Source: DATDAH01 sp963792205
GTDB taxonomy: Bacteria > Actinomycetota > Acidimicrobiia > Acidimicrobiales > DATDAH01
Length of the DNA: 64,000 bases
NCBI GenBank assembly: GCA_963792205.1
Contig: CAWBVI010000004.1
Span: forward strand, 682,001 to 746,000
Reading direction: 5' to 3'
Shown here: in pieces, positions 37,427 to 46,258 of the stretch
Layout of the letters: every line of letters begins with the position of its first letter
Numbering within the stretch: the first letter of the stretch is position 1
Made by a program: the position numbers and the translations under genes
The notes under the pieces: generated by a model
Told to the model about the DNA's origin: nothing
What the model saw: the letters and a program-made list of their open reading frames with translations, nothing else
Databases searched by the model: none

Positions 37427-38256
37427 TAGAGCGTGTACTTCCCGTCGGGGAGGCGCTTCCAGCCGGCCGAGGCCAGGTTGCCCCCGTCGGGGTGCACCGT
37501 GGTGCCCGTGACGAACCGGGCGAAGTCCGACGCCAGGAAGACGACGGCGGCGGCGCAGTCGTCCGGGTCGGCCGGGTCGGGCCACACCTGCTTGGCCCAG
37601 TCCAGCTGGGCGGCGGCCGCGGCGACCTCGATCGACAGCCCGTCGTCGCCGGGGGTCGGGATCATGTCGGGGGCGATGCAGTTGACCCGGATGCGCCGCT
37701 CGGCCAGCTCGAGGGCGAGGCTCTTGGTCAGGTTGGCCAGCGCCGCCTTCATGGCCGAGTAGACCGCGAAGCCGGGGCCGGCGCGGTGGCCTTCGATGGA
37801 GGTGACGTTCACGATGGCGCCGCCCCGCTCCCCCATGAGGGGCACGCACCGGCGGATGAAGTGGGTCACCTGGGTGAAGTTCTCGGCGATGAGCGCCGCT
37901 TCGCCCCGGGCGCTCACGTCGAGGAAGGGCGAGAAGAACGTGCCGCCGGCGTTGTTCACGAGGACGTCGACGAAGCCGAACTCGGCCTCCACGTCGGCCA
38001 GGAAGCGGTCGACGGCCTCGGCGTCCCGGACGTCCAGCTCGCCCGTGACGACCCGGCGGCCCAGGGCCTCGATGTCGGCCGCGGTGACGGCGAGGCCCTC
38101 GCCGTTGCGGTCGCAGACGGCCACGTGGGCGCCGAAGCGAGCGAGCCCGAGGGCGCAGGCCTCGCCGATCCCCTGCGCCGCTCCGGTGACCACCGCGACC
38201 CGGTCGGTCAGCAGCATCCCCTCAGGGCTGACGTCGAGCTCGACCGGCTTGGCCAT
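37426..38256 (-). CDS. Short-chain dehydrogenase/reductase (SDR)
   Basis: This 276-residue classical SDR has TGAAQGIG for cofactor binding, an aspartate after strand 2 (VCDRNGEG) consistent with NAD(H), NNAGG, the serine in VNVTSIEGH and the YSAMK motif. An extra 16-residue N-terminal segment (MAKPVELDVSPEGMLL) precedes the core. The ATG overlaps the stop of the upstream LLM gene by one base (TGATG). Tight coupling with an LLM flavin enzyme suggests sequential oxidation of one substrate. Confidence 0.92.
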   Translation of the reverse strand: MAKPVELDVSPEGMLLTDRVAVVTGAAQGIGEACALGLARFGAHVAVCDRNGEGLAVTAADIEALGRRVVTGELDVRDAEAVDRFLADVEAEFGFVDVLVNNAGGTFFSPFLDVSARGEAALIAENFTQVTHFIRRCVPLMGERGGAIVNVTSIEGHRAGPGFAVYSAMKAALANLTKSLALELAERRIRVNCIAPDMIPTPGDDGLSIEVAAAAAQLDWAKQVWPDPADPDDCAAAVVFLASDFARFVTGTTVHPDGGNLASAGWKRLPDGKYTL

Positions 38257-39236
38257 CAGTCCGCCTGCAGGTGGGGCAGGACCTCGTGCTCGAGCAGGTG
38301 GAGCGACTCCCAGGCCAGCTCCGGCGGGATGCCCCCGCACAGCGGGTAGAGGAGCAGGTTCCCCCGCTCGCGGGCGGCGGCCACGGCCTCGTCGGGGGTC
38401 AGCACCGCGAAGCGGTCGCCGGCCTTCAGCTCCTCGAGCGACCGGGCGTCGGTGGAGGCCGAGGAGGTCTCGCCCGCTCGTTGCCAGCCGGCGTACGTCA
38501 TGGCCTCGTGCAGCACGTGGGGACCGATGCGCTCCCAGTAGCCGTCGGGATCGTCGTGCACGAAGACGAAGGTGACGGGGTCCTCGGGCGTGATCACCAG
38601 GCCCGGCTCGTTCCCCTCGGCCCGGCAGGCCTCCTCGTACGCCGCCACCAGTGCGGGATTCGAGGAGTCCGGGAAGAAGTTCAGCCCGAATCGGGCGGCG
38701 CGCCGGGCCGCGGCCTTCGAGCGGCCGCCCACGAACAGAGGCGGGTGGGGATCGGTGAAGGGGCGCGGGGTGACCTGGGCCTTGCGGTCCCGGTAGACGA
38801 AGGGCTCGCCGCTCCAGGCGTCGAGCAGGGCCTGGAGCCACTCGTCGAAGTACGCGCCCCGGGTGTCCCACGGGGCGCCGAACATCTCGTACTCCTCAGG
38901 CCGGTACCCGAGCCCGAGAATGGTGATCACCCGGCCGCCGGAGAGCAGGTCGAGCACGGCCAGGTCCTCCGCCACCCGGATCGGGTCGTGCAGGGGAGCG
39001 AGGAGGGCGGAGATGCTGATGCTCGCCCGCTGGGTCCGCCCGGCGATGGCCGCCGCGGCCACGATCGGGCTGGGCAGGAAGCCGTCGTCGGCGCCGTGGT
39101 GCTCGCTGACCACGATGGTGTCGAAGCCGACCCGGTCGGCCCATTCGGCCATGTCCATGGTGGCGGCGTGGATCTCGGCCGTTGTCGCCGGGCCCGAGGC
39201 GGGGGCCCGCATGTCGAAACGGATGAAGGTGAGCAC
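38256..39236 (-). CDS. LLM-class flavin-dependent oxidoreductase (probably F420-dependent)
   Basis: This 326-residue luciferase-like monooxygenase family TIM barrel has VVSEHHGADDGFLPSP near the start, which resembles the F420- or flavin-binding SEHH signature. It also has the segments LLSGGRVITILGLGYRPEEY and PLFVGGRSKAAARRAA. It is the first gene of a four-gene operon with SDR, isochorismatase-like and TetR genes, all overlapping by 1-4 bases. Whether it uses F420 or FMN cannot be settled from sequence; F420 use is common in the LLM enzymes of actinobacteria. The start is GTG at 39236. Confidence 0.88.
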   Translation of the reverse strand: MLTFIRFDMRAPASGPATTAEIHAATMDMAEWADRVGFDTIVVSEHHGADDGFLPSPIVAAAAIAGRTQRASISISALLAPLHDPIRVAEDLAVLDLLSGGRVITILGLGYRPEEYEMFGAPWDTRGAYFDEWLQALLDAWSGEPFVYRDRKAQVTPRPFTDPHPPLFVGGRSKAAARRAARFGLNFFPDSSNPALVAAYEEACRAEGNEPGLVITPEDPVTFVFVHDDPDGYWERIGPHVLHEAMTYAGWQRAGETSSASTDARSLEELKAGDRFAVLTPDEAVAAARERGNLLLYPLCGGIPPELAWESLHLLEHEVLPHLQAD

Positions 39237-39283
39237 GGGCCGCTGATGCTACGCCGGGGCCTGGGACTGGCCAGACTCCGGGT

Positions 39284-40703
39284 GTGCTGGACCAGGTCGT
39301 CCCCGAAGCCGCGCGGCGGTTCGGGGACCACCCGGCGCTGATCGCGGCGGACGGGGCGATCGTGACCTATGCCGACCTCGACCGGCGCTCGGACGAGGTG
39401 GCCGTCGGCCTGGCCCGGCGCGGCATCGGCCTCGGCTCTGTGGTGGCCCTCACCCTGCCCTCCGATCCGGACTACGTCGTGGCCTACGCCGCGCTGGCCA
39501 AGCTGGGGGCGATCACCGCCGGGGTCAACCCCCGGCTGACCGACAGCGAGCGGGCCGCGGCGCTGGAGGTGGTGGGGCCGGATCTCGTCCTCGACGGTGG
39601 CGTCGACGACCTCCGGGTTCCCGGGCAGGCGCTGCCGGTGCTGCCCGACGACCCCGACCGGACGGTGGCCATCGTCCTCACCTCGGGCACGACGGGACGG
39701 CCCCGGGGCGCCGAGTTCCGGGTCCGCCAGATCGCCGCCATCACCGCCGCCGACGTGGGCGACGCCTGGGGCGGGGGCGGGCCGATGCTGGCCTCCACCC
39801 AGTTCGCCCACATCGGCTTCATGACGAAGCTGGCCTGGTACCTCCGGCTGGGGACGACCCAGCTCCTGATCGACCGCTGGAGGGCCTCGACCGTCCTCGA
39901 CCAGATCGAGACCCACCGGGTGGCCTCGGTGGGCGGCGTCGCCCCGCAGATCGCCCTGCTGCTGCGGGAGCCCGACTTCGACCGAGCGCGACCTGAGCTG
40001 TGTGCAGACGATCATCGCCGGGGCCGCGCCGTCGCCGCCGGCTCTGGTCCAGGAGGCCCGGGAGCGCTTCGGCGCCGCCTACTCCATCCGCTACTCGTCC
40101 ACCGAGAGCGGCGGGGTGGGCACGGGCACGGCCTTCGACGCCCCCGACGAGGAGGCCTTCTACACCGTGGGCCGGCCCCGGCCCCCGGTCGAGCTCTCGC
40201 TCCGGGATGGGGAGGGCCGGCCCGTGGCCGACGGCGAGGTGGGCGAGATCTACCTGCGCTCGCCGTGCGTGATGGCCGGCTACTGGCAGGACCCCGACGC
40301 CACGGCGGCCACGCTGCGGGACGGCTGGCTCCACTCGGGCGACCTGGGGTCGATCGACGAGGCGGGGTGCCTGCGCCTGGCCGGCCGGGCCAAGGAGATG
40401 TTCATCCGGGGTGGGTACAACGTGTACCCGCTGGAGGTCGAAGCGGTGCTGTCCGAGCACCCCGCCGTGGCCGAGGTGGCCGTGGTGCCGCGGCCCGATG
40501 CCGTGTTGGGCGAGACCGGCGTGGCCGTGGTCGTGCTCCGGGACGGAGCCCCGGCACCGTCGCTCGACGACCTGCGGGTGTTCGGAGGACAGCGCCTGGC
40601 CCACCACAAGCTGCCCGAGGCCGTCCGGGTGGTCGACGCCCTGCCCCTGACCGCGATGCAGAAGCTGGACCGGCGGGCTCTGGCGGCGGAAGAAATCCGC
40701 TGA
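39284..40703 (+). CDS. Acyl-CoA synthetase / AMP-forming ligase, frameshifted
   Basis: The ANL-superfamily motifs are clear: the phosphate loop VLTSGTTGRPRGAEF, the adenylate segment YSSTESGG, the hinge GWLHSGDLGSID and the A8/A10 region GRAKEMFIRGGYNVYPLEVE ending with the acyl lysine in MQKLDRRAL. One surplus base near 39986-39989 changes DLSCVQTIIAG out of frame, and removing it gives 472 residues. This is short for the family, mainly through a compact N-terminal domain. It probably activates a carboxylate for the catabolic genes around it. A CAGACT hexamer ends 6 bases before the GTG start. Confidence 0.88.
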
Positions 40704-40707
40704 CCGT

Positions 40708-40737
40708 TGTCGATCGGGCGTCCTCCCGTTCGTGGTC
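40708..40737 (+). promoter_or_regulatory. Candidate ECF-type promoter of the YCII/ECF42 pair
   Basis: TGTCGA at 40708-40713 matches what I recall as the -35 preference of ECF42 sigma factors, and a CGTGGTC follows 17 bases later at 40731-40737. This would allow self-activation by the sigma factor encoded two genes on. The -10 match is only partial. A GGATCGG/CCGATCC hairpin (40745-40764) lies just downstream in the leader. Confidence 0.35.
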
Positions 40738-40786
40738 AGGGTGAGGATCGGTACGGTCCGATCCCGAGACCACAGGGAGTGAAGCC

Positions 40787-41151
40787 ATGACCCAGTACAT
40801 GCTCTCCGTCCTTCACAGCGGACAAGAGGAGCTCGATGCCGTCTCCGCAGAGGACATGCAGCGCATGTTCAAGCAGGTGGACGAGTTCAACGAAGAGGTC
40901 CAGGCGGCCGGCGCCTGGGTTTCGGCGGCGGGCTGACGATGCCCGACACGGCGACCACCGTGCGCCCCCAGGACAACGGTGAGGTCCTGCTCACCGACGG
41001 GCCCTACGCCGAGACCAAGGAGTTCATCGGTGGCTTCTGGATCATCGAAGCCCCCGACCTGGACGCCGCCCTCGACTGGGCCCGCCGCGGGGCCCTGGCC
41101 TGCGAAGGTGCCGTCGAGGTCCGGGCCTTCCAGGAGGAGCCGGAGGCCTGA
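40787..41151 (+). CDS. YCII-family (DGPF-type) protein, frameshifted
   Basis: This small ferredoxin-like fold protein of the YCII/DGPF family has the hallmark LTDGPYAETKEFIGGFWII, with DGPY in place of DGPF. The frame breaks at a GGG run (40930-40932), where one added G turns the premature stop into AGLTMPDTATTV. The repaired protein has 121 residues. AGGGAG precedes the ATG at 40787. DGPF proteins are the constant neighbours of ECF42 sigma factors, and this one overlaps the sigma gene by 4 bases. Their function is not settled; a sensory or regulatory role has been suggested. Confidence 0.85.
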
Positions 41152-42377
41152 GCGCCGCCCGTGAGGCCGCCACCCTCGAGCGGATCATCCGTGAGGAGCG
41201 GGGCAAGGCCGTCGCCACCCTGATCCGCTTCCTCGGCGACATCGACCTTGCCGAGGAAGCGGTCCAGGAGGCGTGCCTGGTCGCGCTGGAGAAGTGGCCC
41301 CAGACCGGCCTGCCCCCCAACCCCGGGGGCTGGTTGATCACCACCGCTCGCAACCGCTCCATCGACCGACTCCGGCGGGAGTCGGCCCGCCACGACAAGC
41401 AGGTGGCGGCGGTGCGGCTCTCCGATGACGACGACCCCCCTCCTGAGGACCTCGGCCCCGTGCGTGACGACCGCCTCCGCCTGATCTTCACCTGCTGCCA
41501 CCCGGCGCTGGCCCCCGCGGCCCGGGTGGCCCTGACGCTGCGCCTGCTCGGCGGGCTGGAGACCCCCGAGATCGCCCGGGCGTTCCTGGTGCCGGAGGCG
41601 ACGATGGCCCAGCGCATCGTGCGGGCCAAGCGCAAGATCAAGGACGCCAACATCCCCTACCGGGTGCCTCGTGACGCCGAGCTGCCCGACCGGCTGCAGG
41701 CGGTGCTCGCCGTCCTCTACCTCGTCTACAACGAGGGCCACACGGCGACGACGGGCGACCAGCTCGGGAGGACCGACCTCGCCGAAGAGGCCATCCGCCT
41801 GACCCGGATCCTGGCCGAGCTCATGCCCGACGAGCCCGAGGCCCAGGGCCTCCTGGCCCTCCTCCTGCTGTCCGAGTCCCGGCGCCCGGCCCGCACCGCC
41901 CCGGACGGGTCGATGGTGCTCCTGGCCGACCAGGACCGGTCGCTCTGGGACGCCGAGCTGGGCGCCGAGGGGCGGGCGCTCGTCGCCGCCTGCATCCGGC
42001 GGGGCCAGCCCGGGCCCTATCAGATCCAGGCCGCCGTCAACGCCGTCCACAGCGAGGCGGCGACCGCCGACGAGACGGATTGGGGCCAGATCCTGGCCAA
42101 CTACGACCTCCTGGTGCGGCTCAACCCGAGTCCGGTCGTCGCTCTGAACCGGGCCGTGGCGGTGGCCGAAGTCGAGGGCCCCGAGGCCGCCCTGGCCATC
42201 GTCGACGGCCTCGAGCTGGAGCGCTACCACCTGTTCCACTCGACCCGGGGCGACCTGCTGCGCCGCCTCGGCCGCGATCAGCGCGCCGCCGAGGCCTATG
42301 CCCAGGCCCTCGCCATGGCCACCAACCCCACCGAGAGGGCCTTCCTCCAGTCCCGCCTCGACGCCCTGCGCCCCTGA
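41148..42377 (+). CDS. ECF RNA polymerase sigma factor with C-terminal extension (ECF42-like)
   Basis: The N-terminal 180 residues contain sigma region 2 (GDIDLAEEAVQEACLVALEKW, PNPGGWLITTARNRSIDRLRRES) and region 4 (LGGLETPEIARAFLVPEATMAQRIVRAKRKI). A helical 200-residue tail with DETDWGQILANYDLL and NRAVAVAEVEGPEAAL resembles tetratricopeptide repeats. This tail and the adjacent DGPF protein define ECF42, which has no classical anti-sigma factor. The reading frame has no ATG or GTG before the conserved SAAREAATLERII, so CTG at 41148, overlapping the YCII stop as CTGA, is the likely start. GGAGG lies directly before it. It is 409 residues. Confidence 0.88.
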   Translation: MSAAREAATLERIIREERGKAVATLIRFLGDIDLAEEAVQEACLVALEKWPQTGLPPNPGGWLITTARNRSIDRLRRESARHDKQVAAVRLSDDDDPPPEDLGPVRDDRLRLIFTCCHPALAPAARVALTLRLLGGLETPEIARAFLVPEATMAQRIVRAKRKIKDANIPYRVPRDAELPDRLQAVLAVLYLVYNEGHTATTGDQLGRTDLAEEAIRLTRILAELMPDEPEAQGLLALLLLSESRRPARTAPDGSMVLLADQDRSLWDAELGAEGRALVAACIRRGQPGPYQIQAAVNAVHSEAATADETDWGQILANYDLLVRLNPSPVVALNRAVAVAEVEGPEAALAIVDGLELERYHLFHSTRGDLLRRLGRDQRAAEAYAQALAMATNPTERAFLQSRLDALRP

Positions 42378-42384
42378 ACCCACC

Positions 42385-42433
42385 GTTCTGGGCACTCAGG
42401 CTTGTGTCCTCACCAAACCTCAGTACCCAGAAC
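42385..42433. terminator. Imperfect bidirectional hairpin between convergent genes
   Basis: GTTCTGGGCACTCAG (42385-42399) pairs with CTCAGTACCCAGAAC (42419-42433), with two mismatches in 15 positions and a 19-base loop. It lies between the sigma factor and the P450 genes. Confidence 0.55.
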
Positions 42434-42439
42434 CGAGAG

Positions 42440-43603
42440 TCAGCGCCGCACCAGGTTGACGTCGAAGCGGCGGACGGCCCGGGCGAAGATGTTGGGTTCC
42501 ACGTCGGGCTCGGTGATGACCTCGGGCGCCCGGAACCGACGGGTCAGCTCGGTGAACAGCAGGCCGAGCTCGTACTTGGCGAAGTTGGCCCCGATGCAGA
42601 AGTGGGTGCCGTAGCCGAAGGCCACGTGGGGGTTGGGCCGCCGGGTCACGTCGAAGCGGAAGGGCTCGTCGAACACCGCTTCGTCCCGGTTGGCGGACGG
42701 GTAGAGCAGGATCACCCGGTCGTCGGCGGCCACGGCCTGCTCACCGATCGGGGCGTCCTCGACCGCGGTGCGGAAGAAGTTGTTGAGCGGGGTCACCCAG
42801 CGGATGACCTCGTCCACGGCCGATGGCACCAGCGCCGGCCGCTCGCCCACCAGGTCCCACTGGTCGGGGTGGTCGGCGAAGGCGCGGAGCCCGTGGGCGA
42901 TGGCCGTGCGGGTGGTCTCGGCCCCGCCGGCGATGAACAGGCCGGTCTCGTTGAACACCTTGTCGTGGTCGTAGGCGTTGGCCCAGTCCGAGACCAGGTC
43001 GTCCATCGGGAACTGCTGGCGGGCGGGGACCATGTCGATCAGCTGCTGGTTGAACTCCATGCAGGCCAGGCCGACGGCCATCTCGATGGACGGGTCCTGC
43101 AGGGCCGTGTCCAGCCGCATCAGCCGCTCCGACCAGCTCTTCACGTCCCGCCATCCGTCCTCGGGAAACCCCAGCAGGAGCGCGGTCATCCGGGCCGGGA
43201 GCTGGGCCGCGAGCGCCTCGATTACCTCGACCTCGCCATCGATGGGCTCGAGCAGCTCGTCGATCATCTCGGCCAGCACGTCCTCGTGGCGTCGCACGGC
43301 CTTGGGGGTGAACCCCCTGCTCACCAGCCGCCGCTGCTCCTGGTGGACCGGGTCGTCCGAGGCGATCATGTTGTTCTCGGTCGGCTCCCAGTTCCGGCGG
43401 TAGCCCCGGCCGGAGACGAACACCTCGTTGCGCCGCTCGACGTCGAGCAGGTCGGCGTGGCGGGTCACGGCCCACAGCTCGTTCTGCTCGTCCCGGTACA
43501 CGGGCTCGTTGGCCCGCATCCAGGTGAAGGCGTCGTGCATCCCGGGCGAGCGGTAGAACTCGGGGTCGCAGAGGTCGAGCGTCGGTCGGGCCCCGTCGTG
43601 CAT
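42440..43603 (-). CDS. Cytochrome P450
   Basis: This 387-residue soluble P450 has the I-helix AGGAETTRTAI, the ExxR motif in DEVIRW and the haem-cysteine loop FGYGTHFCIGANFAKYELG. An early MRANEPVYRDE matches bacterial class I P450s such as the CYP125/CYP142 and CYP107 groups. No ferredoxin or reductase gene is next to it, so electrons must come from elsewhere in the genome. The divergent gene codes for an FMN-dependent alpha-hydroxy-acid oxidase only 26 bases away. Substrate is unknown. Confidence 0.93.
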   Translation of the reverse strand: MHDGARPTLDLCDPEFYRSPGMHDAFTWMRANEPVYRDEQNELWAVTRHADLLDVERRNEVFVSGRGYRRNWEPTENNMIASDDPVHQEQRRLVSRGFTPKAVRRHEDVLAEMIDELLEPIDGEVEVIEALAAQLPARMTALLLGFPEDGWRDVKSWSERLMRLDTALQDPSIEMAVGLACMEFNQQLIDMVPARQQFPMDDLVSDWANAYDHDKVFNETGLFIAGGAETTRTAIAHGLRAFADHPDQWDLVGERPALVPSAVDEVIRWVTPLNNFFRTAVEDAPIGEQAVAADDRVILLYPSANRDEAVFDEPFRFDVTRRPNPHVAFGYGTHFCIGANFAKYELGLLFTELTRRFRAPEVITEPDVEPNIFARAVRRFDVNLVRR

Positions 43604-43608
43604 GCCCC

Positions 43609-43623
43609 AGTCTGGCCTACCCT
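43609..43623. promoter_or_regulatory. Overlapping divergent promoters in a 26-base gap
   Basis: On the plus strand TACCCT (43618-43623) ends 6 bases before the GTG at 43630. On the minus strand CAGACT (43609-43614) ends 5 bases before the ATG at 43603. Three bases separate the two hexamers, so RNA polymerase could hardly occupy both at once. Confidence 0.45.
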
Positions 43624-43629
43624 CGCCCC

Positions 43630-44838
43630 GTGGGGATGCTGGCGACCCTCCGCTCCGTCATCCGGTTCAGACCGATCGAGTTCGACCCCGTCGCCCGGCG
43701 GCTGTCGAGAGCGGCCGACGTGAGCGACCTCCGCCGCATCGCCAAGCGCCGGCTGCCCCACGGGGTCTTCGACTACATCGACGGGGCGGCCGAGGACGAG
43801 CGCACCGTCGTGGCCAACACGGAGGCCTACCGGCGGCGGACGTTCAAGCCTCGGGTCCTCCGGGATGTCAGCCAGGTGGACCCGTCGACCACCCTGCTCG
43901 GCCGGCGCATCCCGCTGCCCCTCGTCCTCGCCCCGACGGGCTTCGCCCGCATCGCCGACCCGGAGGGCGAGCTGGCGGTGGCTCGGGCCGCGGCCCGAGC
44001 CGGCGTCCCGTACACGCTGTCGACCATCGGCACCCGGTCGATCGAGGAGATCGCCGCGGTCAGCGACGGCCCGAAGTGGTTCCAGCTCTACGTCTTCAAG
44101 GACCGGGGCCTGACCAAGGAGCTGGTCGAGCGGGCCAAGGCCGCGGACTACGAGGCCATCACCCTCACCGTGGACACCGCGGTCCTCGGCCGCCGGGAGC
44201 GGGACATCCGGCGCGGGTTCACCCTGCCCCCCAAGATCGGCCTCGACACGATCGTCGACGGTGCCCTGCACCCGGGCTGGACCTGGGCCTTCGTCCGGGC
44301 GGAACCGATCCTCTTCTCCAACGTCGCCGGCCAGGACGTCGGCGACGGCTCCGATGCTGTGTCCCTGTCCGAGTACATCAACAGCCAGTTCGACCCGTCG
44401 CTGTCCTGGAAGGACCTCGACTGGCTGCGCTCGGTCTGGGACCGCCCCCTCGTGCTCAAGGGCATCCAGACCGTCGAGGACGCGAAGCTGGCCGCCGACA
44501 TCGGGGTCGAGGCCGTGGCCCTTTCGAACCACGGCGGCCGCCAGCTCGACACCGCGCCCGCCACCCTCGACCTCGTCGAGCCCGTGGTCCAGGCCGTGGG
44601 CGACCGGCTCGAGGTGATCTGCGACGGTGGCGTGCGTCGGGGAAGCGACGTCGTGAAGGCCGTCGCCCTCGGTGCCCGCGCGGCCATGGCGGGCCGGGTC
44701 CACTTCTACGCCCTGGGTGCCGGTGGCGAGCGCGGCGTCGACCACGTCCTCGGCCTCCTCGACGCCGGTGTGCGGCGCACGATGGCCCTGCTGGGCGCCA
44801 CCTCGGTCGACGAGATCACCCGCGACCTGGTCGAATGA
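43630..44838 (+). CDS. FMN-dependent alpha-hydroxy-acid dehydrogenase/oxidase
   Basis: This protein of about 402 residues belongs to the lactate/glycolate oxidase family. FMN-binding segments include LAPTGFARI, YTLSTIGTRS and FQLYVFKD. The substrate-binding arginine and histidine base are in LSNHGGRQLDTAPATLDL, and a second phosphate loop is DGGVRRGSDVVKA. A long insert (residues about 200-250, GWTWAFVRAEPILFSNVAGQ) is typical of L-lactate dehydrogenase LldD-type proteins. GTG at 43630 or ATG at 43636 could start translation; the promoter spacing favours GTG. It overlaps the peptidase gene by 4 bases. Confidence 0.92.
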   Translation: MGMLATLRSVIRFRPIEFDPVARRLSRAADVSDLRRIAKRRLPHGVFDYIDGAAEDERTVVANTEAYRRRTFKPRVLRDVSQVDPSTTLLGRRIPLPLVLAPTGFARIADPEGELAVARAAARAGVPYTLSTIGTRSIEEIAAVSDGPKWFQLYVFKDRGLTKELVERAKAADYEAITLTVDTAVLGRRERDIRRGFTLPPKIGLDTIVDGALHPGWTWAFVRAEPILFSNVAGQDVGDGSDAVSLSEYINSQFDPSLSWKDLDWLRSVWDRPLVLKGIQTVEDAKLAADIGVEAVALSNHGGRQLDTAPATLDLVEPVVQAVGDRLEVICDGGVRRGSDVVKAVALGARAAMAGRVHFYALGAGGERGVDHVLGLLDAGVRRTMALLGATSVDEITRDLVE

Positions 44839-46187
44839 TCCCCAGCAGCGCCGAGCACCTGGCGTGGGTCGAGGAGGTGTTGGCCTTCGGCATCCGGAGG
44901 CCCGGCTCCGAGGCCGACGAGGCCGTGGCCCAGTGGTGCCGGCACCGGTTCGTGGAGCTCGGGCTCGACGACGTGCACGTCGAACCCGTCCCGCTCCCCC
45001 ACTGGGAGTCCGACCACGCCCGGCTGACGGCTTGGCCGAGCGATCGACCCGAGGCCGCGGTCACCCTCGAGGGCCTGGCTCTGCCCCACACGCTGGGCGC
45101 CGACGGGCTCGAGGCCCCGGTCGTGCGGTTCCAGGAGGGCGATGACGCGACAGGGGCTATTGCGGTCGAGCCACTGGCCTTGAGCGAGCTCCCCCAGTCG
45201 CTCATGGCCCACCTGGCCACCTCGGTGCACGACCCCGACGGGGACTTCGCCGAGCTCGTCCAGGTGCTGCCGTTCGGTCCCCGCTTCCAGGAGGTGGCCG
45301 AGCCCGCCATGGCCGCCGGCGCGGTGGGCTTTGTGGGCGTGCTCTCCGGCCTGCCGTGGGACACGTGCGACTACTACGTCCCCTACGACGGCGAGGAACG
45401 TCCGATCTCGGGCTTGTGGCTACGGGGCTCGGACGGCGCCCGGCTGGATGCGCTGCTCGACGCGGGCGGCGTCACCGGTCGCCTCGACATCGACGCCCGC
45501 CGGGGCGAGGTCGTGGCCCACAATGTCGTCGGCACGCTCGCCGGGGCGAGCGACGAATGGGTGATCATCGCGTCCCATCACGACGCCCCGTGGGCCTCCG
45601 CGGTCGAGGACGGCACGGGCATCGCCATGGTCCTGGCCCAGGCCGCCTACTGGGCCTCGGTTCCCGCCGACCGGCGGCCCCACAACCTGCTCTTCCTGCT
45701 CACCACCGGCCACATGGTCGCCGGTGCCGGTACCGCGGCCTTCATCGCCGACCACGGCGACCTCCTCGATCGGGTCGTGCTCGAGATCCACCTCGAGCAC
45801 TGCGCCAACGAGACCCGAGGCGACGGTCGGGGTGGGCTCCAGCCGACCGGCGAGCCCGAGGTCCGCTGGTGGTTCACCACCCAGGAGCCCGGGCTGGAGG
45901 CGGCCGTCCAGGCGGCGCTCGAGGCCGAGGACCTCCGCCGGTCACTCGTCCTGCGCCCGGACATCTTCGGCCCGCACCCCACGACCGACGGCGGCTACTT
46001 CCACCTCGCCGGGGTTCCGCTGGTCAACTTCCTCACCGCGCCGATGTACCTCTTCGACTCGGCCGACACGCTCGACAAGGTCCACGCCGACAGCTTCGAG
46101 CCGGTCGGCCGGGCCACGGTCCGCATCGTCGAGTCGCTCCGCGGCCGATCCGCGGCCGACCTGCGGGCGGTCGACCCGCCCGACTGA
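44835..46187 (+). CDS. M28-type metallopeptidase-like protein
   Basis: The core resembles M28 aminopeptidases: IIASHHDAPWASAVEDGTGIA provides His and Asp metal ligands, LHCANE-type residues (HLEHCANETRG) follow, and PHPTTDGGYFHLAGVP gives the late ligand. The usual catalytic Glu-Glu in the strand before GLLGS seems replaced here (LLTTGHMVAGAGT), so activity is uncertain. The first 200 residues form a PA-like insert domain. It is 450 residues with no signal peptide, so a cytoplasmic hydrolase acting on small conjugates is possible. The ATG overlaps the stop of the FMN oxidase (ATGA), implying a coupled function. Confidence 0.78.
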   Translation: MIPSSAEHLAWVEEVLAFGIRRPGSEADEAVAQWCRHRFVELGLDDVHVEPVPLPHWESDHARLTAWPSDRPEAAVTLEGLALPHTLGADGLEAPVVRFQEGDDATGAIAVEPLALSELPQSLMAHLATSVHDPDGDFAELVQVLPFGPRFQEVAEPAMAAGAVGFVGVLSGLPWDTCDYYVPYDGEERPISGLWLRGSDGARLDALLDAGGVTGRLDIDARRGEVVAHNVVGTLAGASDEWVIIASHHDAPWASAVEDGTGIAMVLAQAAYWASVPADRRPHNLLFLLTTGHMVAGAGTAAFIADHGDLLDRVVLEIHLEHCANETRGDGRGGLQPTGEPEVRWWFTTQEPGLEAAVQAALEAEDLRRSLVLRPDIFGPHPTTDGGYFHLAGVPLVNFLTAPMYLFDSADTLDKVHADSFEPVGRATVRIVESLRGRSAADLRAVDPPD

Positions 46188-46200
46188 CCGCGACGGTCAG
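46184..46200 (+). terminator. Hairpin spanning the M28-like gene stop codon
   Basis: CTGACCG pairs with CGGTCAG around a CGA loop, and the stop codon lies inside the stem. It can serve the plus-strand gene and possibly the convergent minus-strand pair. Confidence 0.5.
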
Positions 46201-46258
46201 GCGAGGACGGCTCTCGTCGGCGAACTCGCGCGGGACCGCGGAGGCGGTGGCGGATGGA

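Noticed and set aside
40745..40764. GGATCGG/CCGATCC dyad before the YCII gene as a specific operator
   Set aside because: The stem is short and a role as terminator of the CoA ligase gene or a leader hairpin is equally possible; no regulator gene adjoins it.
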